DNA from: Rhodeus uyekii
Lineage: Eukaryota; Chordata; Actinopteri; Cypriniformes; Acheilognathidae
Reading direction: 5' to 3'
Assembly: GCA_037043235.1 (NCBI GenBank)
Contig: JAWRVZ010000038.1
Span: forward strand, 4,676,001 to 4,740,000
Length of the DNA stretch: 64,000 nucleotides
A program made the position numbers and the translations under genes. The notes beneath the pieces are model-generated. The model did not search any database and was not told where the DNA came from. It saw nothing but the letters and a program-made list of their open reading frames with translations. This document shows positions 13,611 through 31,100 of the stretch, one piece after another (positions within the stretch are counted from its first letter, which is position 1; every line of letters begins with the position of its first letter).

Positions 13611-14712
13611 TATTTATTATTATTATTCTTTTTCTTCTGCCATTGAAGTCTATGACAGCCCATAGAACCGTAAGCGGGAAAATGAAGAAAAGTTGGCACA
13701 CTCATAAAGGACAGTCCAATCTTTGACCATAGCAAAATTGAAGTCTCTAACTCAATCTCTATAGCGCCACCAACTGTCCAAAGTTGCACTCACGTTTACG
13801 TAAATAACTTTTGAACCGTATGTCCTAGAAACAAAATTCTTTCGTCCACTGATTCCTTGGCTCAAGACGATTCGATTGCACCATATGACGTCATTTTCCG
13901 TCATGAAAATTTTCCCGCCATTTTGAATTTTATGAAAAACCTACTTTTTCGAACTCCTCCTAGGCCGTTCGTCCGATGTTCATGAAAATTGAACCACATC
14001 ATCTCCAGACAATGTGGACAAAACGATATATAAAGAAAGTTGATGCGCCAAACCGTTTACGAATAACTCGCGAAAGAATCCGAGGTAAAAGTCGCCAAAA
14101 TGAAATTGTGGCTTTATCTCCGCAATGCATTAGCCTTTTCTGACCAAACTAGGTGTGTGTTATGTCAATCATGGTCTGAGGCTACCTGCAGAGTTTTGGC
14201 GCTCTGCCATCTAGTGTTCAGGAGATATTAAAAAACTGACATTTTTGATTAAAACTCCTGAACGCTTTGTCTAAAAATCATGAAACTGGTCTCTTTAGAT
14301 CCAGTGGGTCATGCCGAGTCCTGTGATACCAAATTTTCCCGTATCGGCCATTTTGAGCGTCTGCCATTTCGATTTTTCTTATAAGATGCTATGTTTAACA
14401 AACACATGACTTTAGTGCTCTGTCAGCAATGGTTTACCAATTGAAAGCAAACTTTGCATGTGTCACCACACTCTCAATGTACCACATGAATTGACACTAC
14501 ACTTTGGTTACAGCGCTGCCTGTTGGTTGAATGTGATAAACCATTAAATCGAATTACTAAAGACCGTATTGTTGATTTTTCAGCCATTTAGACTTAAGTC
14601 ATATTGAAATGTCTTTAGATTCTTACTGCCGTTGGTCTGATGATGCCAGCCATGTCGGCATGACATTTAATGCCCTCCTTGCGCTTGGCCCCGTGATGGC
14701 TGCTAGCAGCTA
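13611..14712. repeat. Array unit 9 (short, ~1.10 kb)
   Basis: Short unit with one module at about 13939. Its CTCF-like word is degraded (GCCATCTAGTGTTCAGG near 14207). Confidence 0.85.
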
Positions 14713-15789
14713 TATTTATTATTATTATTCTTCTTCTTCTGCCATTGAAGTCTATGACAGCCCATAGAACCGTAAGCGGGAAAATGAAAAAAAGTTGGCA
14801 CACTGATAAAGGAGAGTCCAATCATTGACCATAGCAAAATTGAAGTCTCTAACTCAATCTCTCTAGCGCCACCAACTGTCCAAAGTTGCACTCACGTTTA
14901 CGTAAATAACTTTTGAACCGTATGTCCTAGAAACAAAATTCTTTTGTCCACTAATTCCTTGGCTCAAGACGATTCGATTGCACCCTATGACGTCATTTTC
15001 CGTCATGAAGATTTTCCCGCCATTTTGAATTTTATGAAAAACCTACTTTGTCGAACTCCTCCTAGGCCGTTCGTCCGATGTTCACGAAAATTGAACCACA
15101 TCATCTCCCGACAATGTGGACAAAACGATATATAAAGAAAGTTGATTCGTCAAACCGTTTACGAATAACTCGCGAAAGAATCTGAGGTAAAAGTCGCCAA
15201 AATGAAATTGAGGCTTTATCTCCCCAATGCATTAGCCTTTTCTGACCAAACTAGGTGTGTGTTATGTCAATCATGGTTTGAGGCTACCTGCAGAGTTTTG
15301 GCGCTGTGCCCCCTAGTGGTCAGGAGTTATCAAAAACTGACTTTTTTGCTTATAACTTCTGAACCCTTTGGCCAAAAATCATGAAACTGGTCTCTTTAGA
15401 TCCAGTGGGTCATGCCGAGTCCTGTGATAGCAAATATTCCCATATCGGGCATTTTGAGCGTCTGCCATTTCGATTTTTCTTATAAGATGCTATGTTTAAC
15501 AAACACATGACTTTAGTGCTCTGTCAGCCATGGTTTACCCAATTTACCCAATGTACCACATGAATTGACACTACAATTTGGTTACAGCGCTGCCTGTTGG
15601 TCGAACGTGATAAACCATTAAATCGAACTACTAAAGACCGTATTGTTGATTTTTCAGCCATTTAGACTTAAGTCATATTGAAATGTCTTTAGATTCTTAC
15701 TGCCGTTGGTCTGATGATGCCAGCCATGTCGGCATGACATTTAATGCCCTCCTTGCGCTTGGCCCCGTGATGGCTGCTAGCAGCTATAT
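14713..15789. repeat. Array unit 10 (short, terminal)
   Basis: Last unit, about 1.08 kb. It has a small internal deletion around 15540 relative to its sisters and ends with GGCTGCTAGCAGCTATATT, immediately followed by unrelated single-copy sequence. Confidence 0.85.
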
Positions 15790-17515
15790 TTTGTTCTTGC
15801 TTTTAGTGCTTCTTGCCCCTCTTGAACTGCAGATTCAAATGGTCAATTATTTTTTAGCTTTCTAATAAATAATTATTTTCAATTCATTCTTCATTCAAAA
15901 ACTGAGCATTGGATGTTATGCTAAAATGTAACGTCAGTGGAGTTCTATTTAATGTGTCATATTCAGTATTTTGGTTATAAGTAACAAACAATATACTTTT
16001 TGTGAACTCTTCAAATTTAATAATGAACAATGTGATCTATTAAAAGTTTACAAAAGAAGCCTAATCAAAATATTTTCCCAAAGAACAGTATTTTAATGAA
16101 ATCTTGATTCGACAAGAATCTTGAAATTCACTCATGGCCAATTAGAAGTTTTTCTATGCATGTTGCAAGTTAATATGCCATTATATTTGTATAAATTACA
16201 CAAATCTGCACAAGCAAAATGTTAACTCACACTTATGTCTCCCTTACATCTTTTATTTTAATTTTGAAATAACATTTATAATTTTATTTTATGGGCTTTT
16301 TTTCTTTGTCTTCTCAAAAAAAAAAAATTGGCATTCAAAATATCCTTTTAAGTTAGTACTAGTGTGTTAATACCTTTTTTGAGTTGTTGCTGTTGTTTTA
16401 ATCTCTTTACAATGAAAAATGAAATGAGACAAATACGACAATTTGATTTGAAATGGGAAACCAAATAGACTAAATAACAATAATTAAGTGGCCCAAAAAT
16501 GAAGAGACTGAGTTCACAATAAATTACAATGGCCTGAAGAAAGGAGGACAGATGAGGAAAAGCTTGAGGAGAAGGGAGAATGGCAAAGATAAAGAAGAAA
16601 AGAGAGACTGAGAGGGGAAGAGGGCAACTTGGAGAGAGTGCAGTTTGTCCCTGAGTCCTCCCTGACAGACCGAGTGAATGGGGCCTCTATTCTCTCCCTT
16701 CTTATGTAAATGGGGGCTTCAGACTCCTAGCCATCCGTCACTGCACAGAAAGACCCTGGCAGGCCCTTTACGAGCCTCCTGCTCGCATAATCCCTGAGCC
16801 CACAATCATGTGCCCAGCAGGGGGAGAGGGGGAAGTGGCATGGGGAGGGGGTTACCATGCAGACAGTGAAAGTTTTTCAGAGGGCCACCTACACTGAGCA
16901 CACATAATCAAAACATTTCTCATAAGGTGTATAGCCCTGGGTGAGATGGAGGGGAGAGGTTGTTATGCCTCCGATGGAGGGCTGTGATAGGAGGAAGAAT
17001 GTTGGAAGAGAAGACTGTGGGTATAAAAGGGCAGGAAAGAGAGGGGATTGGTACAATGAATTGAATGAAGGGGATGTGGGACAGGGGTACATGATGCGGG
17101 AATTAACATAGTGTTTGCGTGATCGACAGGTGAATGAGGGGCAGCACATTATGTCAGTGGATGTTGGTGAAGCGATCTCGCTGAAGTGATCAAAAGTTGC
17201 AGCCGTGGAATTGTAGTGACACAGGCCTTCAGAGAGTGCAGATAACTATTGGCATATATGTGTGAATAGAACATTTCCTAATACATCCCCATGTGCTGGA
17301 ATGACAAGTCCGATGTGATTGGTATGCACTCTGAGTTTGTGGCACAGCTGAAAGCTCCTTTCTCTCCTGTGGATACGGATGGTGTGCATATCTGCCCTCC
17401 TGTGGACGTACCCAGAACTTGTCACTGAAGGAGCTCTGCTTCTCAGGAGTTTTTCACAGTAAAACGGGCACCAGATTCAGCATGATATAACATGTAGTGC
17501 TTAAATATCTCATTA
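15790..17515. other. Intergenic; GC-richer candidate conserved element
   Basis: AT-rich single-copy sequence to about 16520, then a purine-rich stretch and a GC-richer, non-repetitive stretch at about 16640-16900 that stands out from its surroundings. No open frame there looks like a known protein. No gene is called. Confidence 0.4.
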
Positions 17516-17517
17516 CG

Positions 17518-17728
17518 GACTCGTTTCACAAATACGCCTTAGATTAAACCAGGATTAGGCCTTAGTGTAATCAGGACATTTAAGTAGCTTTTATAAACGT
17601 GCCTTATAAGAAAAACATTACTGATGTGCGTCTTGAGACAAAACAATGGCAGTGACATGCCTTAAGATATAACAGTTGCTTTCAGTTAAAACTGCTCAAA
17701 TATGCTTTTTTTGTCTGGGACTATAGAA
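17518..17728. mobile_element. Short MITE-like relic
   Basis: Contains CGTTTCACAAATACGCCTTA, CCAGGATTAGGCCTTAG and TTTGTCTGGGACTA, the vocabulary of the element at 22686-22870. I recognise this as a common cyprinid non-autonomous element but cannot name it. Confidence 0.45.
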
Positions 17729-17734
17729 CTAAAG

Positions 17735-17910
17735 GTATAGCTCAAAAATGACAATTTTGTCATCTTTTACTCACCCTCATGTTGTTCCAAACCTGTATGA
17801 GTTTCTTTCTTCTGTTCAACACAAAACAGAATATTTTGAAGAATGTTGGTAAAAGGACAGTTGACGGTAGCCATTGACTTCCTCATTTTTGGATGAACTT
17901 TCCCTTTAAG
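17735..17910. mobile_element. Abundant cyprinid interspersed repeat
   Basis: Contains ACTCACCCTCATGTTGTTCC and ATATTTTGAAGAATGTTGGT, phrases I recognise as part of a very abundant carp/zebrafish repeat. No target duplication was identified. Confidence 0.55.
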
Positions 17911-17981
17911 TTTTGTCTGTGAAACCAGAGTAAGTGTGCTTATTGAATGAGCAAAAGGTTAGGTTTACCCAAATGGGAATA

Positions 17982-18818
17982 CAGTAGAATTGTAATATAG
18001 TGGTTGCAAAAAAGCATTGAGATAACCGATGATCGAGATAACCAACAGCCAATATGGCAATTTATTTGACGAAGCGATCGGCATGCTATAAAAATGTACA
18101 TGCACTGTATATGTTTGCTAACAACTAAAGGCATATGTGCACCAACTAACAGCAGAGATTTTCCAGTATACAATAAAAAACACCTTTGATTCTCAATACA
18201 AACCTTTAATTATATTCTCCAACATTGCAAACACAATTTCGCTTACAGTGTAAACAGTCACAACACACATAAACACATTCGCTCATAACAGTCATTTCGC
18301 TCAGACACAGTTCTGATAGTATTGTACACGCGGTTACTATGGTTTCTTTACAAACTCTAAAATGCTTTGTTGATTTTTGCCTTTTGACGGTCTGCTTGAA
18401 AACAAATGCTTCTATCAGTAACAACGTCTTTGTCGATGTCAATGTAATCTGGGAATTCCTGGACAGAGATGCTAACTCCTGCGCCTCCTCTTCCAAGATA
18501 GCATTTGCAGAGCTTGATTTTTCTGCCACTTCCGCAAGTTCTTCTGCAGCTGTGCGTTACTGTGAGTGAAGCGTCACTGGAGTGCACATGCAACGTGAAC
18601 TCAGCGCATGCGCAGTGAACTAGGTACGATCATTAGTCACGAGATAACCATGTGAAGTGGCGAATTTGTCCCTCTTTTGTGCTCGAGATATTAGGGTTCG
18701 GCGACATAACCGATAGAAAAATGCTAAGACAAATAGGGAGTTTGGCGGTTCCACTTCAAAAACGTCTACATTATAGGGTTGGCGAGTTAACCGAGGTCAA
18801 GATAAGTGGACTCCGCTC
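17982..18818 (-). mobile_element. pogo/Tigger-like DNA transposon relic, copy 1
   Basis: Flanked by TA on both sides (17980-17981 and 18819-18820), as expected for Tc1/mariner-pogo insertion. The right end, read in reverse, is CGGAGTCCACTTATCTTGAC followed by CTCGGTTAACTCGCC; GAGATAACC-type words occur near the other end. It is homologous in reverse orientation to 53511-54589 (shared TTGGAGAATATAATTAAAGG and GCGCATGCGCAGTGAACTAG-type words). Broken open frames on the minus strand (18206-18593) may be transposase remnants, but I see no intact catalytic motif. Confidence 0.65.
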
Positions 18819-18820
18819 TA

Positions 18821-19213
18821 GTTACATCTAATAAGATTTCTAAGAGAACATTTACATCTACATATTCTCAAAATTACAATACAATAACAAAAAAATAAAT
18901 CATGGCACAGTTTATAATGAAGTATTTTCATATATTTGAATGTATAAAGTTATATATTTTTTAATGTATTTATTCAAATTCCTTTGAACCATCATTTATC
19001 AATGTTAAAACAATTAAACCGAATCCATTAACAGGTACAAATATGGTTAAATCTGGCTGACTGTACAACAATAAAGATTCCGTTAGTTAAAACATAAGAT
19101 TTATCAAAATATTTATCATTAGTTGTATATATTGATAAGATAAAACTAGTTGTGTATTAAGTACTTTTGTTTCATCTATTTATTACTGACAACACTGCAA
19201 CACAATCACATTA
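18821..19213. other. AT-rich intergenic sequence
   Basis: No coding or RNA signal and no clear repeat end is visible. Confidence 0.5.
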
Positions 19214-19757
19214 GTTAGTTGACCCAAACAGTTTAATTCTGTCATTACTCACCCTCACATTACTCCAAAACCTTAAGAATTTCATCTTCAGCACACAAAT
19301 GAAGGTCTTTTTGATGAAATCTGAGAGCTTTCTGTCCACTGTTGACAGCTTATGCAACTACCAATAAGTTCATGAAGAGATCATAAAACAAATCCATGTG
19401 AATTGAGCAGTTTAATCCAAATTATCTGAAGAGACATGATTGCTTTATATGACAAACAAATTGAGTTTAGGCAATATAAACAATCAACAGCTGTTAAACA
19501 GAAGCTTGATGTGTGAGAACCAGTGACGTTCATTCTCATGTCAACCAGCTCATTTGAGATTCTGGAAGAAATTTGCTCCCATGAATCAAGCTGGTTAAAT
19601 TGAGCTTGTTTATGTGAATAAAATTAGAAATTAAATGTGCACCATATAAAATGACGGAATCTCTTCAGAAAATGTGGACTAAACAGCTCAATTCAAGAAT
19701 TAGTTTTAATCCAAGGGTGAGTAAAGGATAACATTTATTTTTGGGTGAAGTAACTAT
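19214..19757. mobile_element. Non-autonomous DNA element, imperfect terminal repeats
   Basis: The left end GTTAGTTGACCCAAACAG and the inverse of the right end, GTTACTTCACCCAAAAATA, are imperfect inverted repeats. Internal phrases TCATTACTCACCCTCAC and TGATGAAATCTGAGAGCTTT are typical of an abundant cyprinid element. No transposase frame is present. Confidence 0.55.
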
Positions 19758-20154
19758 AATCCAAAAAGAGAAGTACTTCACTTTAAATGTCACTCAGCTT
19801 AAAAGTATGGGTAAATATTTGAATGCCTCTTTTATTCTAGTAAAATTCTTATTCATAACACACTTGAAGCACTGAGGCATCAAAAGTTAGAAACCACCAT
19901 TCCCGTTTATCCTTAAGCTAGACTCAATAACATGTTTAGCTGTTATTGTACATTTATCATGTGTACCATCAAACCAGAGGGCCGAAACACGATTGAAATG
20001 TTGATAAAGAAACAAATAGCAAAGGTATGAGAGCTAAAAAACAACTAGCTCAAACAGAACCAGAGATGTATAACAGGTTTTAAAAATAGATTTAGTTAAT
20101 TATATAAAAATCCACAAACAAGCAGCAACTTGCATGTTAAAAATGGGAAATACC

Positions 20155-20160
20155 TTTATT
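20155..20160 (-). terminator. eif4a1: Candidate eif4a1 poly(A) signal
   Basis: AATAAA on the minus strand about 1.1 kb after the eif4a1 stop. Other AT-rich hexamers lie nearby, so the true cleavage site (about 20135 if this signal is used) is uncertain. Confidence 0.4.
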
Positions 20161-21252
20161 TCAGACCATTAAAATAAATACTATACAGAGTCCAATGTAG
20201 AAAAGATTTAATACATGGCTTCTGTCTCAAAAAGGTTAATAATTATCACATTTGTAATAAATTTGTTTAAAAAAATAGCCCTGACCACCCCAAATGTAAA
20301 CCCCATGTCCGAACCCACCCAACAAAAGACAGGCATTTTTTTAACATTATGAAGACAATGATCTCTATATACTCTACTACTGCAGTTTGGTCCTTTACAT
20401 ATTTAGACCCCTCCAACACAGTTTGGTGAGGTAGGTTATAGGAGCAACACTCCTCAATAGGACTTTGATGCAGAGAAATTCTGAGGCAATACAATGGTGG
20501 GTTGATCAATCATTCCAAATTCACTTCTAATGCCTTCAGCCACTCACACCGCCAGAGTAAAGCCTATTTACAAAAACTGAAAAAGCTACAGCCACGCACA
20601 CAGGACAACACAAAAGATGTAACAAGAATTGGACAGCTTGAGAAAAATCACTTGACCACATTTTCAATTCTAGTATCAGATTTGTTCCCACAAACCAATT
20701 TCCTTTTGGACTGAAGCATCGTTGTTTTGTTTTTTCCTCAAGTAGATTTTAGCCTACTCAGACACTTCTGTAAAAGGAAAATGGCAGTGATGTGCAATCT
20801 GGAATTAAAGTCCAAGTCTTCCATATAAAACATGAATCATAGTTTACATCCTTTGCCCTGTGCTACAGAAAAGAAAAACACTTCCAATGTAAAGTCACAT
20901 CTCAAATATGGCTAAACCAACACTATCAAAAAAAGCAGGGCATGTCTCCAATCCATTATGCCAGTCAGTGCATTAACATTTACACCACACATGCAAATAA
21001 GCCCTGCAATGCATCCTTGATCACTAGATGGCACCATTTTAAATGGGCAAGAGTAAATGAGCCTTACGAATATTGAGTAATTATTCAATGACGTGGCCAA
21101 CATACTGGATTTATGAAAAGTCACACCCTCAAAATCAACAGTTCTTGACTTGTGAGGGAATAGCATTAAAAGGGATGTGGGTTGGAATGAGACTAAATAG
21201 GAAAGGAGGGAGAGAAAAAAAAGGGAGGCGGAAAGATTGAAGGGCAGGGGTC

Positions 21253-27112
<5,860 letters not shown>

Positions 27113-27260
27113 TATTACAAAGGACTGTAGACTGGCGGAAACGCGCAAATACTTAAACCGTGACGACAGCCACAGCCTGTTGATTGGACGATTTCCCGTT
27201 CAGTCTGCTCATAGACCCGCCCACCGTGACTTCCGATTGGTCAAGAAGCGATTGGTACCT
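27113..27260 (-). promoter_or_regulatory. eif4a1: eif4a1 promoter region
   Basis: Upstream of the start codon, minus-strand reading shows TTTAAG (27152-27157) as a weak TATA-like word, three CCAAT boxes (27183-27187, 27236-27240, 27251-27255) and a GC-box core (27216-27222). A pyrimidine start CTTTGT just before the ATG could be a TOP-like transcription start. No adjacent divergent gene is present. Confidence 0.55.
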
Positions 27261-27800
27261 CCCTATCATAAGCGCCTGTTTAAAGACGTCACGAAAAGAA
27301 GAAAAAAAATCCTAGGGGGTGGAGAGACAATTAGATACGTGAACTACAATTTTGTCTTTTTTGTTAACAAATGGGATCTACATTTTATAGAATGACACAT
27401 ACCAAATTCCTTGTTAAATTAAAACGGCTAAATATGTTTGACTTCCAGAAAATAGAGTCATAAGAAGGAACCCTTCCCTGATTACCCAATAGCTGTTTTC
27501 CTGTACATAAATGTCGCAAGAGTCATTTATGATTCACAGTTATTGTTTCTAGTGGGTCATTTAATAGGTCATATAAATATGCTTTGAGGGGGAAAAAAAA
27601 CAGCTAACTGGCATTATTTCCCGTTTGAATAAGGGTGAACACAGCATACATGATGAGAATACCTTACTGACATCTTGATTTAGTGACAACCCTCCCCCCA
27701 CTCCAATTATACATTTTGGCCATTTCAAAATATCCCATTATTAATTGGAATGTGACTGATAGAATGACAATTTAAGTGTTCTGATGATTACCCAGATTGT
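27261..27800. other. Spacer between senp3 and eif4a1
   Basis: AT-rich, no gene seen. It separates the senp3 poly(A) signal from the eif4a1 promoter, and both genes read leftward. Confidence 0.6.
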
Positions 27801-27816
27801 TAGTTTCATAACATGA

Positions 27817-27822
27817 TTTATT
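27817..27822 (-). terminator. senp3: senp3 poly(A) signal
   Basis: AATAAA on the minus strand 305 bp after the senp3 stop, giving a predicted 3' end near 27800. Confidence 0.6.
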
Positions 27823-28126
27823 AAAAACAGAAATGCACACATGATTCGTCACTTGCATCAGGGCACAGATTCTCTCATCATTATGCACAGAACAAACACA
27901 AAACGTTTCCATTTAGGCAGTATGTCACAAGGGCAAGACAGGCTGTCAACCGTTGATTATCTCAGATCTGTCAATCAAGATGTTGGGCTCCCGTATGAAA
28001 CCAACTCAAAAAGTTATACAAAAAAAAAAAGTCAGCGAGGATGAATAATCCTCATTGTGAAGTCTTTCAGCCTTTTTGGACAATTGTATCTTTTTCCCCA
28101 CTGGTTGTGCAGTCTTCACAAAAATA

Positions 28127-31100
28127 TCACAGCGAGAGCTTGCAATGACACAGTTCTTTGTACATAAGTCTCCTCAGTTTAGGCATGTCCTGCTGACGGA
28201 AGCTGAAGGGCTGACCCAAAGCGAGACACTTGCAGTACTAAAGAGAAGGTGGAGAAATTAATGATCAATTGTGTGTGTAGACTTGAGGAAATTACATCTC
28301 AAACAACATATGTACATACCTGAAGGACAAACGCACCACAGTCACTGTCATTATTCTGTCGGCCAACATTCTGTTACATAAAAGAGAGGCTTTATTTACT
28401 GTCATTCAATCATTTGAACATCACAAGATTTATTAAAGCAAAAACTAAAAAAAGTCAAGATGAACATCATTACAAGTAGCAAAAAGTAGCTTTTTGTTGT
28501 AATTGTCACAGCAGTGTCTAAACTTACCATTTTAAAAAAGCCTTTCCATCCTGTGAGAAAGTCTCTCTTGTCTTTTATCATGGCTTCTGCCTGCAGGTAT
28601 TTAAAAATATGCTGTGGAGGGGGAAAAAATGGTCGCTTAGCCACATTGCACACAGGTTCAAATGAATTTCATAGTTTGTGGAGAATTTATTTACTGTATT
28701 ATAGTACATAAAATGCTAAATTTTTATGAGGCTTATACCTTGGGGCAGCGGCGATTAAGAGTTCGCTGAGAATCGAAGTATGTGATGGAGCGCTGTTTAA
28801 TATCAACCGAGACCAATGACCAGTGCACTTCTAAATGAATGGGAATCAACAAAAGATCCTTCTGGAAGATGTCCACCTGAAACATGTTTGAACTTGTGTT
28901 AATAAAAGCAAGAACAAGAAAAGTTCTGCCGATTTGCTTCAAGGATTAGCACTGAAGAACGTAAATTATTCTGAATTTCAATGAAATTATTCACTGAAGA
29001 TTAATATCAGACAGTAAAATGTGTATGATCTTAGGGTCGATCAAAGTTACAGTAAAAATACTTAAAATGATAGTTAAGATTTCTATTTCAAATAAATGGT
29101 GCTCTTTTAAACATTATATTCTTTACATTACCAGAAAAATCTGAATCCTGAACCTTGCACAAAAATATTAAGCAGCACAACCTTTTTCAACTATAATAAT
29201 AAGAAGAAATGTTTCTTGAGCAGCAAATCAGCATTAGAATGATTTCTAAAGGATCATGTGACACTTACATTCTTTGTCCACCGTTTCACTCCATCATAAC
29301 CTTTGGTCCTCAACTTGTCATAAAAGAAACTGTTGAAGAAGTGCACCTGAAAGCAAACGAGTGAATAAAAATTAACTTCATGGTAGAACAGAAGAACTGC
29401 ATAGGAGAAATGGGAAAAAAATGCACCTTTTCAGGCACTGAATCCATCACAAGGTCTCCATACATGTTCATAACCTTAAGAAATCAGATGGAAAAAATGT
29501 GTGCATTAGGCAGGACTGAGGGACAAACTAAATAATTAAATGTTCAGTGTATAAATCAAAAGTGACCTGGTCATTGAGCCAATTCTGTCCATAGAGGGTG
29601 CTAAGATCATCCATTGTGAGAACATGACGCTTGTAATTCACCCGGAACCCTTTCACCATGGCAGTTCCTGATGACCTCTGGTAGGACTGAATTAGATGTT
29701 GCACCACAACTTTCCTGTAGGCACATGGTAAAGAAAAAAAAACATTTTAGCTTTACTTCTGAATATCTACGCGATACACAAGAGTGTTTTTGAGATGGTG
29801 CATGCTTGAGACCTGTGAGTCTGAGAGAAGTCCTCATTGAAGATGCCCTTCATTTCCTCAACAATGTCATCTGAATGTACAGGAATTAGACTTCCATACT
29901 TTCGAAGGTATTCGTCAAGAAGACCTGAGAAAAAAAATAAATGCATGCATGAGGTACAACAAGTTAGACATTTTAACACAAAAATCTGTGAAGAGTATTA
30001 CATCCACTTTGGTCAGCAACCTTTGTATAAAGCTAATCTTAGCGTAAAACCTTTTTTATCTAAATATGGTGGACATACTTCCATATCATATCCTAAAGAG
30101 ATCATAAGTGATAGGATGCATGTTTCTGCAGCTTCTAGACAACAGGAGTTCTACCTCGGAGAAAAGACCTGTGCTCCTCTGTTAGGAACATCTCCATCTT
30201 TTGAGTGCTGGGCTTCACGGGTATAGAAAGATATTCCCGAACTCCAGTCAATACTGAATTTGACTGAGAATCCCCATGATAACCATTGAAACCAAAAAAA
30301 TTATTTTCTGTGGAGAGAGAATAAACATTAATATAATGCAATTTTGGCTGTAAATCTATTTACTTTAAATCAGGGGTTATCAATCTTTTAGATGGCATGG
30401 ATCGCCAAATATGAAAGAGAGACCCCTATCCTAAAATTTAGCAATTTATTGTCATGAATATTTTTTGATTTATTTAAATTTAATTTACATATTTCAATCA
30501 AATTTAATTTGAAAATTTTTTGTACTATAAACTTTGAAAAACACCCAAAACTTTGACAATCCCTTCTCTAAACATCAATGAGAAGAGTCTCACCCTTTTC
30601 TCCTCCACTTGTGGTCTCCGGACCTATTTGTGATGAGCCCAAGGTGTCACATCCCTGTTCTCGCCTCTTGCTGGCATAAAGGCTATATTGGCGCCACCTC
30701 CTTGCCCGTCGATATCCTAAAGTGCCGACCCACTGTGCCCTCTGTCTCCATGTTTTCCAATTCTGCACAAGCCGGTTACGTAACCTCGCACTAGACCGAA
30801 GTCTTCGCCAGCGCTTCAGTCTTTGCTGCCTAAGTCCATGAAGTCGAATCTGGAAGGGATTCTCGGGAAAGTCTCTAGCTTGGAATTTGGCCTCCCCTTC
30901 ATGTGAGGACATCTGCTGTCGATAGTTATTAGCGAGAATGACTTGTGGTTGTGATTCAAATGGCATTTGCCAGTCTTCTACTTCATCTTTCTCTTCCCAC
31001 GGAGCACACTCAGAATCAATCTCTTCTTCATCCTGTTCTTCTTCTTCCATATCTTCTTCATTCTCATCAAACCCACCCTCTTCATCAACCTCTACTGGTT

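Larger units (their letters stand above)
1..15789. repeat. Satellite-like tandem array, ~1.1/1.8-1.95 kb units
   Basis: Ten head-to-tail units (first truncated by the window edge) share the same landmarks in the same order: an ATT/CTT-rich start, a GCCATTGAAGTCTATG-type segment, one or two modules beginning AACCTACTTTTTCGAACTCC, a segment ending TTTTTCAGCCATTTAGAC, and a terminus GGCTGCTAGCAGCTATATT. Short units (~1.1 kb) hold one module; long units (~1.83-1.95 kb) hold two, about 0.72 kb apart. Sequence after 15789 is single-copy in the window, so the right array boundary coincides with a unit terminus. Several 60-77-residue open frames recur but lack family features, differ in length between copies and lie on both strands, so I treat the array as non-coding. 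I cannot name the repeat family. Confidence 0.93.

Noticed and set aside
1..15789. CRISPR-like or prokaryotic array
   Set aside because: Repeat units exceed 1 kb with no regular short repeat/spacer pattern, and the surrounding genes are vertebrate.
16889..17149. 86-residue minus-strand open frame
   Set aside because: No recognisable family and low complexity in part; length is within chance for this composition.
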